Source: Devriesea agamarum (GTDB lineage Bacteria > Actinomycetota > Actinomycetes > Actinomycetales > Dermabacteraceae). Taken from it: a stretch of 64,000 nt of DNA. Where the stretch lies: the NCBI RefSeq assembly GCF_900070355.1, contig NZ_LN849456.1:1302001-1366000 (forward strand). Direction: 5' to 3'. A program made the position numbers and the translations under genes. The notes beneath the pieces were generated by a model, which saw only the letters and a list, made by a program, of their open reading frames with translations, made no database searches and was not told the origin of the DNA. Positions 55,537 through 64,000 of the stretch are shown piece by piece. Each line of letters opens with the position of its first letter. The stretch's first letter is position 1.

Positions 55537-57621
55537 ATGCAGACCTGGATTCCCCTCGTGGTCCCCGCCCTGACTGCGCTCGCGCTCATGATTGTGCCGG
55601 GCCTAGCTCTGGCCATCTGCGTCGGACAGCGCGGCGTCAACGCCGTCTTGCTCTCACCAGCACTGTCGGTGTCGCTGATCACGGTTGCCGCCGTGATCTA
55701 CGGACCAACAGGCCTGCATTGGGCGCCCTGGATGCCTCTATCCCTGACGGTGGTGGCATGTCTGGTGGTCCTGCTCGCTCGCTTCATCATTGCGCGTATC
55801 CGTCGGCGCCGAGATAGCGCATCGACCGGCCAAGCCGATGTCGATGAAACCTCCGATGACCAGGTCATTGCATGCCCCTGGTTTCAGCGATCTGATCTGT
55901 GGATATACGGAGGATGGCTGGTGGCGGCGGTGCTCTGGCTGCGAAATATCCGCAATCTTCTGAAGTTCCCCAGCGCGATCTCGCAAACGTTCGACAACGT
56001 CTTCCATCTCTCAGCCATTCAGTACATCCTCGAACATGGCAATGCCTCGACGCTGACCCTGAGCTCACTCAACGCCTCCCCGGGTGACCCGGTCTACTAT
56101 CCGGCAGCCTGGCACGACCTGGGATCGCTCACGGTTTTACTGACCGGCACGTCGGTTCCCATCGCCTCAAACGCCGTCCTGACTGCGACGTTTCTGGTGT
56201 GGCCGCTCAGCTGCCTCTTCCTGGTGCGCACGCTCCTGAAAAAACCGTCCCCAGCCGCTATGCTCGCCACCGGCGTTTTAAGCGCCGGATTCAGCGCGTT
56301 CCCTCTGCTCCTGGCTGGGTACGGTGTGCTCTACCCGAACCTGCTGGGGCTTGCGCTCGCCCCCATTTTGATAGGTCTCGGAGTCGATCTGCTGCGGGCG
56401 ACACCTGCACGGCGTTTCCACACGTGGCATGCCGTTGTGCTGATCGTCCTAGCGGTGCCCGGAATTGGGATGTCCCACCCGAATGCTGTGATGACGGTGG
56501 CATTGATCGCAATCCCCGTCGTCGGCATGAGGATCCTGACGGTGCTGCGAGATATGTTGCGCCGTCACCGACCCCCGCTGCCGGGCATTGCGGAAATTAT
56601 TGGGCTCTTTATTCTTCTGGCCGCGATTTACAAGAGCTGGGCGATTGTGCGCCCACCTCGCAGCCAGGCCGGGTGGGAACCGGTGATGCAACAGGCCGAC
56701 GCCATCGGGCAAGCTATTGTGAATGCGCCGCTCGGGCAATGGCCCGCCTGGGTGGTCAGTGCTTTCGCCCTGTTCGGCGTGTACCGCATCATTCGCACCC
56801 GACAGAATCTTTGGCTTCCTCTGGTGTGGTGCGTGCTCGTCTTCTTCTGGCTGGTGGTAGCCAGTTTCCCGGCGAATAACTGGCGCTACAAACTCACCGG
56901 TGTGTGGTACAACGATTCCTTCCGGCTCGCCAGCATATTGCCGCTCGCTGCGCTTCCTTTAGCTGCGCTCGGTGTTCATCACCTTGCGTTGTGGCTGACC
57001 TCGCTGATTCACAGTCGGCACCGGCTCGTGAGCTCCGCTGGTGGCGGGGCGGCGGTGCACGGTGAACGCCGCACGCATCGCGCGCAGCACGCGACCGGGG
57101 CGGCTGCAGCGGTGGTCGCCGTCGGAATATCCGGCGTGCTGGTCGCAACCACCCAACGCGGAACCTATATGGACTACGCCGTGGACTGGGCAGGATCCAC
57201 CTATCGGCTCTCCGATACCAGCCAACTGCTCACCAAAGACGAATACAACCTGATTATGCGGCTACCCTCATTGGTTCCACGCGATGCGGTCATTGCCACC
57301 AACCCGTGGAATGGTTCATCCCTGGCCTATCCGCTGACCGGTTTGAAAACTACGGCGCATCATGTGCTGGCATACCGCACCCACGATGCGGCGCTGCTGG
57401 ATGATCACCTGGATCAAGTCGCCTCTGATCCCGCGGTGTGCCCGGCCATTGACCGCCTCCATGTTGACTACGTGCTCGACTTTGGCGATCAGGAAGTGAA
57501 CGGAGGGGAGCACCCCTATCCCGGGTTCGATGATCTCGACACCGCCCCCGGGTTCAAATTAGTGGCGCATGAGGGACAGGCGAAGCTCTTCAAAGTAACC
57601 GCCTGTGCAAAGCCTTCCTAG
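55537..57621 (+). CDS. DUF6541-like polytopic membrane protein
   Basis: About 694 aa with roughly 12-14 hydrophobic helices and a C-terminal extracytoplasmic part of about 150 residues (DEYNLIMRLPSLVPRDAVIA, NPWNGSSLAYPLTGLKTTAH). The architecture, with FDNVFHLSAIQYILEHGNAS in an early external loop, resembles DUF6541 and GT-C-like membrane enzymes that use polyprenyl-linked sugars. I chose ATG 55537 (MQTWIPLVVPAL); 55510 is an alternative. It closes the surface-glycan row and may transfer or polymerise glycan outside the membrane, which is inference. Confidence 0.75.
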   Translation: MQTWIPLVVPALTALALMIVPGLALAICVGQRGVNAVLLSPALSVSLITVAAVIYGPTGLHWAPWMPLSLTVVACLVVLLARFIIARIRRRRDSASTGQADVDETSDDQVIACPWFQRSDLWIYGGWLVAAVLWLRNIRNLLKFPSAISQTFDNVFHLSAIQYILEHGNASTLTLSSLNASPGDPVYYPAAWHDLGSLTVLLTGTSVPIASNAVLTATFLVWPLSCLFLVRTLLKKPSPAAMLATGVLSAGFSAFPLLLAGYGVLYPNLLGLALAPILIGLGVDLLRATPARRFHTWHAVVLIVLAVPGIGMSHPNAVMTVALIAIPVVGMRILTVLRDMLRRHRPPLPGIAEIIGLFILLAAIYKSWAIVRPPRSQAGWEPVMQQADAIGQAIVNAPLGQWPAWVVSAFALFGVYRIIRTRQNLWLPLVWCVLVFFWLVVASFPANNWRYKLTGVWYNDSFRLASILPLAALPLAALGVHHLALWLTSLIHSRHRLVSSAGGGAAVHGERRTHRAQHATGAAAAVVAVGISGVLVATTQRGTYMDYAVDWAGSTYRLSDTSQLLTKDEYNLIMRLPSLVPRDAVIATNPWNGSSLAYPLTGLKTTAHHVLAYRTHDAALLDDHLDQVASDPAVCPAIDRLHVDYVLDFGDQEVNGGEHPYPGFDDLDTAPGFKLVAHEGQAKLFKVTACAKPS

Positions 57622-57677
57622 CCTGTAAGCGGAGCTTTCCTAACCCTGAGGCGGCGCTTTTCTAACTCGTAAGCGGA
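57612..57677. repeat. 22-bp imperfect tandem repeat across the DUF6541 stop codon
   Basis: Three units begin at 57612, 57634 and 57656, each with GC(C/T)TT(C/T)CTA at the start and GTAAGCGGA or similar at the end. Unit 1 contains the TAG stop. Confidence 0.85.
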
Positions 57678-57782
57678 CCACTGATCGATCACAGTTAAGC
57701 CGCATGCACCTGAAGTGAGTGCAGCCGGCGGTAAGCGACCAGGCTGTCTTAGCAAACAGGGATCGATGCTTGAATAGAGACC

Positions 57783-59108
57783 ATGCGCGATTCCAATCTC
57801 TCCCGCACGGAAAACACCTCCCGTACGGCAGCCGAAGCATTTGTGACAGACCTCGGTCATTTCGTCAGTGCCTCCCCATCTTCGTTCCATGCGGCGGAGG
57901 AAAGCGCCCGGCGTCTCGAAGCAGCCGGATTCACGCGGCTCAGCGAAACCGATGCGTGGACCGACCTGCGCGGCGAATTTTTTGTCGTGCGCGATGGCGC
58001 AATCATCGCCTGGGTCTGCCCTGAGGCCGCCGACAGTAACTCTCCGTTTCATATCGTCGGGGCGCACACGGATTCGCCGTCGCTCAAGCTCAAGCCTGCA
58101 TCCACCATTGGGCGCGACGGCTTTACCCAGGTTGGGGTTGAGGTATATGGCGGCACGCTCTTAAATTCCTGGCTTGATCGGGAACTGTGCCTGGCGGGGC
58201 GGTTGATCACCCGGGACGGCACGCAGCATCTGACCCGTACCGGACCGATGATGCGGGTCCCACAGTTGGCCGTGCATCTGGATCGCGGGGTCAACGGCGA
58301 GGGTCTCGTGTTAGATCCGCAGCAGCATATGCAGCCGGTTTTTGGCCTCGGAGAGACCACTGCCGCTGATGTTCTCGGGATCCTGGCCGATGCCGCTGGG
58401 ATCGATGCCACCGATGTTTCCGGGTACGACATCGTCACGATGGACACCCAACCGCCGGCGATTTTCGGGGCCGACCGCGATTTCTTTGCGAGCCCGCGCC
58501 TGGATAATCTGTCCTCCACCCATGCGGGGCTTACGGCACTTATCGAGGTGTCGGCCTCGCCTCGCGACGACGCTCCCATCGCCGTGTTTGTCTCCAACGA
58601 CCACGAGGAAATCGGGTCTTCGACGCGGTCTGGGGCAGCGGGTCCGTTCTTGGAAGACATCTTGGTGCGTCTGCATATGAGTCTGGGTGGGGACCAGGCC
58701 TCGCTGCGCCGCGCCTACGCGAATTCGGCGGTAATTAGTTCCGATGCGGGGCATTCAGTCCACCCCAACTATCCCGAACGTCACGACCCCGCCGTACGAC
58801 CGGTTCTCGGCGGAGGCCCCCTGCTGAAAATTAACGCGAATCAGCGCTATGCCACCGATGCTCAGGGCGCGGCGATGTGGGCTCGTATCTGTGAAGCGGC
58901 CGAAGTCCCCTATCAGGAGTTCGTGTCGAAGAATACGATGCCGTGCGGTTCCACCATCGGGCCGATCACGGCAACCCGGCTGGGCATGCTCACCGTGGAT
59001 GTCGGCATCCCGTTGCTGTCGATGCACTCGGTGCGCGAAATGTGTGCGGTGGTGGATCCGCTGCGCCTAGAGCTCGCCTTGCGCGAATTCCTCGCCGGAA
59101 CTGACTGA
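57783..59108 (+). CDS. apeB: M18 family aminopeptidase
   Basis: A 441-aa zinc aminopeptidase of family M18 (aspartyl aminopeptidase group). Metal and catalytic motifs are visible: HIVGAHTDSPSLKLKP (His ligand, Asp), SPRLDNLSSTHAGL (bridging Asp), FVSNDHEEIGSSTRSGA (catalytic Glu and ligand Glu), DAGHSVHPNYPERHDP and, near the end, SMHSVREMCAV (His ligand). It removes N-terminal acidic or neutral residues from peptides in the cytoplasm. The ATG has no clear ribosome site or TANNNT box. Its 3' end overlaps the convergent small gene by 42 bp. Confidence 0.93.
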   Translation: MRDSNLSRTENTSRTAAEAFVTDLGHFVSASPSSFHAAEESARRLEAAGFTRLSETDAWTDLRGEFFVVRDGAIIAWVCPEAADSNSPFHIVGAHTDSPSLKLKPASTIGRDGFTQVGVEVYGGTLLNSWLDRELCLAGRLITRDGTQHLTRTGPMMRVPQLAVHLDRGVNGEGLVLDPQQHMQPVFGLGETTAADVLGILADAAGIDATDVSGYDIVTMDTQPPAIFGADRDFFASPRLDNLSSTHAGLTALIEVSASPRDDAPIAVFVSNDHEEIGSSTRSGAAGPFLEDILVRLHMSLGGDQASLRRAYANSAVISSDAGHSVHPNYPERHDPAVRPVLGGGPLLKINANQRYATDAQGAAMWARICEAAEVPYQEFVSKNTMPCGSTIGPITATRLGMLTVDVGIPLLSMHSVREMCAVVDPLRLELALREFLAGTD

Positions 59109-59384
59109 CCCGGAACCAGCCGCCACCGTCTGCGCCACGATCTGCTCAACGTGGGAGCGGGCTCGTCGCGTGGTGGCGGCGATTTCGGAGTCGGGCCCAT
59201 GTTCACGCAGCGCATCGTTAACCAGTTCATCCACCTGGTACAGCGCCGATTCAAACTCACCGGCCTGGGCACACGCCACCGCTAGGTCCGCGCGAGCGGT
59301 CAGAACTGTCTGCGAGGTCGCGCCGTGCTGATCAATCAGATCCGGCAATGCGGCGAACAGAGCACGCATCTGGTCTCCGCTCAT
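59067..59384 (-). CDS. small TPR-like protein downstream of hemA
   Basis: A 105-aa helical protein. SQTVLTARADLAVACAQAGE and FESALYQVDELVNDALREHG form a TPR-like helix pair, with a further helix (SEIAATTRRARSHVEQIVAQ). The ATG overlaps the hemA stop (ATGA), so it is translated with hemA. Its last 14 codons overlap the convergent apeB end. I do not recognise a specific family; the coupling to hemA suggests a link to tetrapyrrole synthesis, but that is weak evidence. Confidence 0.65.
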   Translation of the reverse strand: MSGDQMRALFAALPDLIDQHGATSQTVLTARADLAVACAQAGEFESALYQVDELVNDALREHGPDSEIAATTRRARSHVEQIVAQTVAAGSGSVSSGEEFAQGEL

Positions 59385-60781
59385 GCCCCCAGCGCCCCTT
59401 TGTTGCGCACTAACCGCGCAAGCACGTCGGTTCTCACCGAGGATTTCTGGGGCACGCCGTCAAATCGAGGGGGCATAGTTTGGTCCACCCGCATCCAACC
59501 GTCGGTATCGCCCACCGGGGCGTCATGGCCAAGGCCGTCGGCGCTGACCTCGATACCGAACAGTGTGTGCAGGGCGGCGACGTATTCCTGAGCCTGACCT
59601 TCGCGGGCAAGCTGTTGAGCGCGCATGGTCGGCGAGTGCATCACTTTGGCGAAGATCCGGCGAATGCGGCGCTCCACATCGTTCGCGACCTGCGGCTCAT
59701 GCTCCTCATGCAATCGGGCGATTTCCTCGTCCATGGCGGTGCGCACGGTCGCCCGCAGGGCCGAGACAGCCGGGTCGAGTTTGCGGATTTCCTGTCGCGA
59801 TTGGAAGCGTTCGACCCCTTCGGCCACGATCGCCCGGGCCGCCGCAATAGCTTCGGTGGTGGCCTGATCCATGGGAGCGGCGATATCGGTGAGGCCGATC
59901 ACCCGGATATGGCTCATGTGTCGCACGAGCGCGTGCAGGTCTGAGTGGAGGGCAAGGTCTAGCACGAGGGTGGGGCCGGATCCGAAGAAGCACTCCGGGA
60001 AGAGGGAGGTTCCGCGGCCAGAGCAGGCCAGTACGAGATCCGCTGCGCGCACAGCGTGGCTGAGGTCCGTGATGGGCACAACGTGGACGTCATGGCTTTG
60101 GGCGAAGGATTCTGCGCGGCCTGACCCTGAGAATACCGAGATGTCGGTGCACCCTCGGCGGGCGAGATCGCTCACCCCGAGTCGGGCATAAGCTCCCGTC
60201 CCGACGACTAGGACTCGCACGTCGCGCAGGGAGCCGAGGATTTCTTCGGCGCGGTCGAGCGCAACTGAGGCGCCTGAGCGTCCAGCGACACCGACTTTGG
60301 TGTGGCTCACCACCCGTTTGGCGTAGCGAAAACCGACTTGGAACAGGTCATTCAACATGGCAGTGGTGTGACCCGCTTCGAGTGATGCCCCGAACGCTGT
60401 GCGGACCTGGCCGGTGATTTCGGCTTCTCCCACCACAACCGACCGCAGGCCGGCCATCACTTCGTATAAATGCTCGGCAACTTGCGGACCCATGGCGGCG
60501 TCCAGGCACATGGAGACCATGTCGGGGTCGATACCGGAGGACTCGGCAATGGCCTGGATCACCAGATCGACGCCGTCGTGAAACCGTTCGGCATCGAGAT
60601 AGATTTCGAGGCGGTTGCAGGTCGCGATGACCACCCACCCTAAAAGGGGCGAGTTATTAGCGCGGTCGAGCGGACCTGTAATTGCAGCCAGCATTTCGGG
60701 GATTTTTCGCGCGCCTCGGGTGAGCGCGTCGAGCACCTCGAGGTCGAGGTGCTCGTGGGTAGCGCGAAGGGCGACGAGCAT
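59381..60781 (-). CDS. hemA: glutamyl-tRNA reductase
   Basis: First committed enzyme of C5 tetrapyrrole synthesis: reduces Glu-tRNA(Glu) to glutamate semialdehyde with NADPH. I chose ATG 60781 because TACGAT lies 7 nt upstream and because it places the catalytic Cys at residue 55 (VIATCNRLEIYL), close to the family position; the frame runs on to 60877. Other motifs are GEAEITGQVRTAFG and the NADPH fold VLVVGTGAYARLGVSDLARR; the C-terminal dimerisation helix (FAKVMHSPTMRAQQLAREGQ) is present. hemA is divergent from hemE and followed by a coupled small gene. Confidence 0.94.
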   Translation of the reverse strand: MLVALRATHEHLDLEVLDALTRGARKIPEMLAAITGPLDRANNSPLLGWVVIATCNRLEIYLDAERFHDGVDLVIQAIAESSGIDPDMVSMCLDAAMGPQVAEHLYEVMAGLRSVVVGEAEITGQVRTAFGASLEAGHTTAMLNDLFQVGFRYAKRVVSHTKVGVAGRSGASVALDRAEEILGSLRDVRVLVVGTGAYARLGVSDLARRGCTDISVFSGSGRAESFAQSHDVHVVPITDLSHAVRAADLVLACSGRGTSLFPECFFGSGPTLVLDLALHSDLHALVRHMSHIRVIGLTDIAAPMDQATTEAIAAARAIVAEGVERFQSRQEIRKLDPAVSALRATVRTAMDEEIARLHEEHEPQVANDVERRIRRIFAKVMHSPTMRAQQLAREGQAQEYVAALHTLFGIEVSADGLGHDAPVGDTDGWMRVDQTMPPRFDGVPQKSSVRTDVLARLVRNKGALGA

Positions 60782-60788
60782 AGGCTCT

Positions 60789-60794
60789 ATCGTA
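60789..60794 (-). promoter_or_regulatory. -10 box of hemA
   Basis: Minus-strand TACGAT, 7 nt, ATG 60781. It supports the short hemA start and leaves about 125 bp between hemA and hemE. Confidence 0.5.
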
Positions 60795-60906
60795 ACGAGG
60801 CTTTCCGGCGGTCCCGGAAGATCCCTACGCCGGGTGATAAGCCCCACATCGCTGTGGCAGGCAAGAGTCTGAGACATCCAGAGAGATGGGGCACAATGGG
60901 GCCATC

Positions 60907-62187
60907 ATGAGTCGAAGCAGCACGTCATCCCCCATTTTTAGTGACGCCCCGTCAGATCAGTTGGGTGGCCGGTCCACCGGCGATGAAGCCGCCCCAGCAC
61001 CTTCCCACACCCCAACCTCCCCAGAGGGTCTTGTAAGTCCCGACGCTTTTCTGCCAGCCTCACACCCTCTGTGCCAGGGTGCTGAGAAAGGCCCCGCCAA
61101 CTCCCCGTTGCTCGCGCGCTATCGCGGACAGGGCTCTCAGGTCAGCGATGCTCCACCCAGCGTCTGGTTTATGCGCCAAGCGGGCAGATCCCTGCCGGAA
61201 TACCGGAAAGCGCGCGAAGGTATCGCCATGCTCGATGCCTGTTTGATGCCCGAACTGGTCGCGGAGATCACCGTCCAACCAGTGAGGCGGCATCAGGTTG
61301 ACGCCGGTATTTTCTTCTCCGACATTGTGGTGCCGGTGCGTTTAGCTGGACTCGGGGTCGAGATCCAGCCCGGCGTTGGACCGGTGGTTGAGCATCCGTT
61401 GCGCGCGGAAGCAGACATTAATGCTCTGCCTGCTGTCAGCGGCAATGACGCTCTTGACGCTGCGTTTGACCCGATTCGCGACGCCGTGCGCCTGACGACT
61501 AAAGAGCTCGGTACCACTCCCCTGATCGGGTTTTGCGGCGCACCATTTACCATCGCGTCCTACCTCGTCGAGGGCGGACCGAGTCGGGACCACCTGCGCA
61601 CCCGCAGCCTCATGTTTTCTGACCCCGAGCTGTGGGATCGGCTCGCATCCTGGGTTGCTGACCTCTCCGGGCGTTTCCTGCGAGCCCAGGTTCTTGCCGG
61701 CGCCAGTGCCGTCCAGGTATTCGACTCCTGGGCCGGGAATCTTTCGCGCGAACAGTATGTGCGGCACGTCGCCCCGCACACCGCCCGGGTTTTCGCGCAC
61801 GTCGCCGACCTTCCCGTGCCCAAAGTTCATTTCGGAGTGGGAGCAGGCCATTTACTTCAGCCCATGCGTGCGGTAGGAGCCGACGTGGTGGGGGTTGATC
61901 ATCGTTTACACCTGCGCGATGCACTCGCCATCCTCGGGCCAAATACAGCGGTGCAAGGAAACCTCGACCCGGCCTGCTTATTCGCCACCGAAGATGCACG
62001 TTTCGCCCATACTCGTGAAGTGGTGGACGCCGGATCGGCGGCAGCCGGGCATGTGGTGAACCTCGGCCACGGCGTGCCACCCCATACCGACCCGCAGGTC
62101 CTCACCGACCTCGTCGCCTATATCCATTCGCTGCGTCCCTACGGTCCAGACGCAACAGCCTCACAGAATGGGCATACCCATGAATGA
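60907..62187 (+). CDS. hemE: uroporphyrinogen decarboxylase
   Basis: Converts uroporphyrinogen III to coproporphyrinogen III. Signatures are PPSVWFMRQAGRSLPEYR (substrate Arg residues), GIFFSDIVVPVRLAGLGVEI (catalytic Asp), GFCGAPFTIASYLVEG and VQGNLDPACLF. The N-terminus has about 75 low-complexity residues before the fold. Starts at 60886 and 60907 are possible; I use 60907, which lies 9 nt after a CACAAT sequence that could be a -10. The stop overlaps hemG. It opens the hemE-hemG-hemQ operon. Confidence 0.94.
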   Translation: MSRSSTSSPIFSDAPSDQLGGRSTGDEAAPAPSHTPTSPEGLVSPDAFLPASHPLCQGAEKGPANSPLLARYRGQGSQVSDAPPSVWFMRQAGRSLPEYRKAREGIAMLDACLMPELVAEITVQPVRRHQVDAGIFFSDIVVPVRLAGLGVEIQPGVGPVVEHPLRAEADINALPAVSGNDALDAAFDPIRDAVRLTTKELGTTPLIGFCGAPFTIASYLVEGGPSRDHLRTRSLMFSDPELWDRLASWVADLSGRFLRAQVLAGASAVQVFDSWAGNLSREQYVRHVAPHTARVFAHVADLPVPKVHFGVGAGHLLQPMRAVGADVVGVDHRLHLRDALAILGPNTAVQGNLDPACLFATEDARFAHTREVVDAGSAAAGHVVNLGHGVPPHTDPQVLTDLVAYIHSLRPYGPDATASQNGHTHE

Positions 62188-63586
62188 CACCACCACCGCC
62201 CGTCGAACACTTGTGATCGGCGGAGGAATCTCTGGGTTGCTCTACGCCTGGCAAGCCCAGCAAACCGGGTGCCAGGTGACCGTCCTCGAAGCCGCCTCCG
62301 TCTGCGGCGGAGCCATCGGCGCGCATGAACTCGACGGCCTTGAGCTCAACACAGGCGCCGAAGCGTTTGCGACCGCGGGTGGCACCGTGCGCGAGCTCCT
62401 GGGCGACCTCGGCCTCAGCGAACACATCGTCGAGCCGTGCCCGTCCGGAAGCTGGGTGGTGACCCGAGGTGGAGCCGCGCCGCTGCCAGCCGCCGGGTAC
62501 CTCGGCATCCCCGCGAATCCGCTGGCCCCGGATGTCCGCCGGATCATCGGCTGGCCCTCAGCTTTGCGCGCAGCGATCGGAGATGCCCTCCTACCCGGCT
62601 CTTATGCCCTGCGCGAAGGCACAACTCTGGGCGATTATGTGCGCACCCGAATGGGACGCCGAGTGCTCACACGGCTCGTTGAACCGGTAATCGGTGGGGT
62701 TCACGCCACAGATCCCAATCTGCTGGAACTGGCCGCCATCGCCCCCAAACTCCCGGACGCGACCCGCCGCACCGGTTCCCTCGCCCGAGCCGTGGCACAT
62801 CTGCGTCCCTCCCGTAAAGCATCCGGCGCCGCTGTGTCCTCCCTGCGCCCCAGCATGGAGCTTCTGCCCCGCACCCTGGCCCAGCAGATCACCGACCGCG
62901 GCGGTGTCATTCTCACCAACTCCCCGGTCACCGGCCTGGTCCGTCTACCCGATGGGACTTATCGCGTCAGCTCAGGTCCAGATCAGCAGGAGTTCACCGC
63001 CGATCACGTGGTGCTAGCGGCCCCGGGAGAAGTGACCCGGGAGCTCGTGCGCGGGGTGAACCCGGCGGTGGCCGAGCTGATCCCCGTCGCCCCTCCCTCA
63101 CCGGTCCGACTGGTCACCTTAGTGCTGGATGCTCCGGCGCTGCGCGCCAGGCCCCGCGGCAACGGGGTTCTGATCGCCGCTGAAACCACCGGTGTGCAGG
63201 CTAAAGCGCTCACCCATGCCACCGCCAAATGGCCACATCTGCGCGACGCAGCTGGTCAGCGGGAAATTGTGCGCTTGTCTTACGGTCGCTCAGGCGGACC
63301 GTTGCCAGCCCCGGAACTTTTCCCCGATCTGGCCCTCGCCGATGCATCCCGGATTCTCGGGGTGCCCTTGGACCGGTCACAGCTGCGCGCCCACGAAGTC
63401 ATCACGTGGGAACGCGCACTATCTCAAGCCCGAGCGGGTCACCAGGCTGCGCTCGAGGACGTCGAGACCGCTCTGCGTGAAACCCCCGGCTTAAATATTG
63501 TCGGCGCGTGGCGCAGCGGAACCGGTCTCGCCGCTATCACCGGATTCACGCGACGTCTCGCTCGCACCATGGAAGGACAGTTATGA
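62180..63586 (+). CDS. hemG: HemG/HemY-type (copro)porphyrinogen oxidase
   Basis: FAD-dependent oxidase of the HemY/CgoX family, 468 aa. The dinucleotide site is TLVIGGGISGLLYAW (about 10-24) followed by TVLEAASVCGGAIGAHEL; the C-terminal FAD contact is LNIVGAWRSGTGLAAITGFT. In Gram-positive bacteria this enzyme oxidises coproporphyrinogen III to coproporphyrin III; the hemQ gene next to it supports that use here. It overlaps hemE at the start and hemQ at the end (ATGA 63583-63586). Confidence 0.92.
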   Translation: MNDTTTARRTLVIGGGISGLLYAWQAQQTGCQVTVLEAASVCGGAIGAHELDGLELNTGAEAFATAGGTVRELLGDLGLSEHIVEPCPSGSWVVTRGGAAPLPAAGYLGIPANPLAPDVRRIIGWPSALRAAIGDALLPGSYALREGTTLGDYVRTRMGRRVLTRLVEPVIGGVHATDPNLLELAAIAPKLPDATRRTGSLARAVAHLRPSRKASGAAVSSLRPSMELLPRTLAQQITDRGGVILTNSPVTGLVRLPDGTYRVSSGPDQQEFTADHVVLAAPGEVTRELVRGVNPAVAELIPVAPPSPVRLVTLVLDAPALRARPRGNGVLIAAETTGVQAKALTHATAKWPHLRDAAGQREIVRLSYGRSGGPLPAPELFPDLALADASRILGVPLDRSQLRAHEVITWERALSQARAGHQAALEDVETALRETPGLNIVGAWRSGTGLAAITGFTRRLARTMEGQL

Positions 63587-64000
63587 CCGCGCACCCGCAT
63601 TCCACCCCTTCGCACCCGGCGCCGCACCTGAGCGGTGAGGGAGAAGATGTCATCCGGTACGCCGCCTACATGGTGTACACCAAGACCCAGTGCCACGGCG
63701 CTAAGGCCCCGGTTGATACCGCTGAGCTCACCGCGTCCCTCGAGAAATTCATTGCTGATCAGGAACAGCGCGGAGTTGTGGTCCGCGGCCTGTACGATGT
63801 GTCGGATTTCCGGGCAGACGGCGACATTATGACCTGGATGCACGCCGAGAATCCAGCCGCATTGCAGCAGGCGGGACGCGATTTCCGTGCGCTTATGCCC
63901 GGCCGCCTCAGCCGCACGTGGGCAGCCATGGGTGTGCATCGCCAGGCTGAGTTCTCTAAGGATCACGCCCCCGCTTTCCTCGATGATCGGCGCACTCCGA
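63583..64000 (+). CDS. hemQ: coproheme decarboxylase HemQ/ChdC (partial, runs off window)
   Basis: The first 139 codons of a chlorite-dismutase-family HemQ, which turns coproheme into heme b in the last step of the coproporphyrin pathway. After a polar N-terminus (MTAHPHSTPSHPAPH) the fold begins with VIRYAAYMVYTKTQCHG; RGLYDVSDFRADGDIMTWMH and FRALMPGRLSRTWAAMGVHR match the first ferredoxin-like half. The ATG overlaps the hemG stop. The C-terminal half, with the heme-binding His, lies beyond the window. Confidence 0.93.
   Translation, partial: MTAHPHSTPSHPAPHLSGEGEDVIRYAAYMVYTKTQCHGAKAPVDTAELTASLEKFIADQEQRGVVVRGLYDVSDFRADGDIMTWMHAENPAALQQAGRDFRALMPGRLSRTWAAMGVHRQAEFSKDHAPAFLDDRRTP

Noticed and set aside
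59381-60877. Longer hemA start at 60877
   Set aside because: It would leave 8 bp before the longest hemE frame, has no ribosome site, and would move the catalytic Cys to residue 87; the TACGAT box supports 60781.

Overview
The window is a 64 kb stretch of an Actinomycetota chromosome, most likely a Micrococcales-type lineage; genus cannot be fixed from sequence alone. Supporting signs are high GC, WhiB, DUF3027, an actinobacterial Crp, a CvpA/trypsin-like MarP protease, maltokinase, a coproporphyrin-type heme cluster, many GTG starts, and many genes whose start codon lies 6-8 nt after a TANNNT -10 box (leaderless mRNAs). I used these -10 boxes to choose several starts. Positions 7274-16876 follow the gene order known from Mycobacterium tuberculosis Rv3671c-Rv3683 (marP, Nudix, nth, crp, MBL hydrolase, RidA, DUF4177, whiB, ponA2, metallophosphoesterase), minus a few genes.

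Layout. 1-5374: two sugar ABC permeases, a Gfo/Idh oxidoreductase, tmk and holB. 5467-7031: DUF3027 and cold-shock genes. 7274-16876: the conserved protease/repair/regulator/cell-wall block, in which the PASTA domain of the bifunctional PBP is cut off by a frame break. 17003-17076: tRNA-Pro. 17281-22860: GNAT acetyltransferase, GH92 mannosidase and a secreted NlpC/P60 hydrolase with a structured leader. 22861-24526: accessory scar with an IS3 remnant, a truncated and frameshifted type VII-effector-like gene and C-rich repeats. 24527-30197: GH20 hexosaminidase, LytR_C protein, a surface protein with CshA-like repeats, and maltokinase.

30092-39416 is the most interesting part. It holds three genes of a Wadjet/MksBEF-type SMC complex (jetC, jetB, jetA). 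They are not an operon. A two-TM gene of unknown function separates jetB from jetC, and a thiosulfate-uptake pair (yedE, tusA) plus an alkyltransferase-like gene separates jetA from jetB. Each jet gene has its own start-proximal box, CGGTAGGCT, exactly 8 nt before a GTG start. The nuclease gene jetD is not in the window; where it would be expected, jetC runs into the convergent maltokinase gene with a 106-bp overlap.

39660-42602 carries a secreted protein of unknown function and a two-component system whose regulator and kinase genes flank a 51-aa secreted two-cysteine peptide. 42779-47835: GH2 beta-galactosidase, a small membrane protein and tgt. 48116-57621: a surface-glycan cluster with an OatA-like acyltransferase, a flippase-like protein, a two-domain GT2, a GT2 and a DUF6541 membrane protein. 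57783-64000: an M18 aminopeptidase and heme genes (hemA divergent from hemE-hemG-hemQ; hemQ runs off the edge). Short imperfect tandem repeats sit next to several genes across the window.
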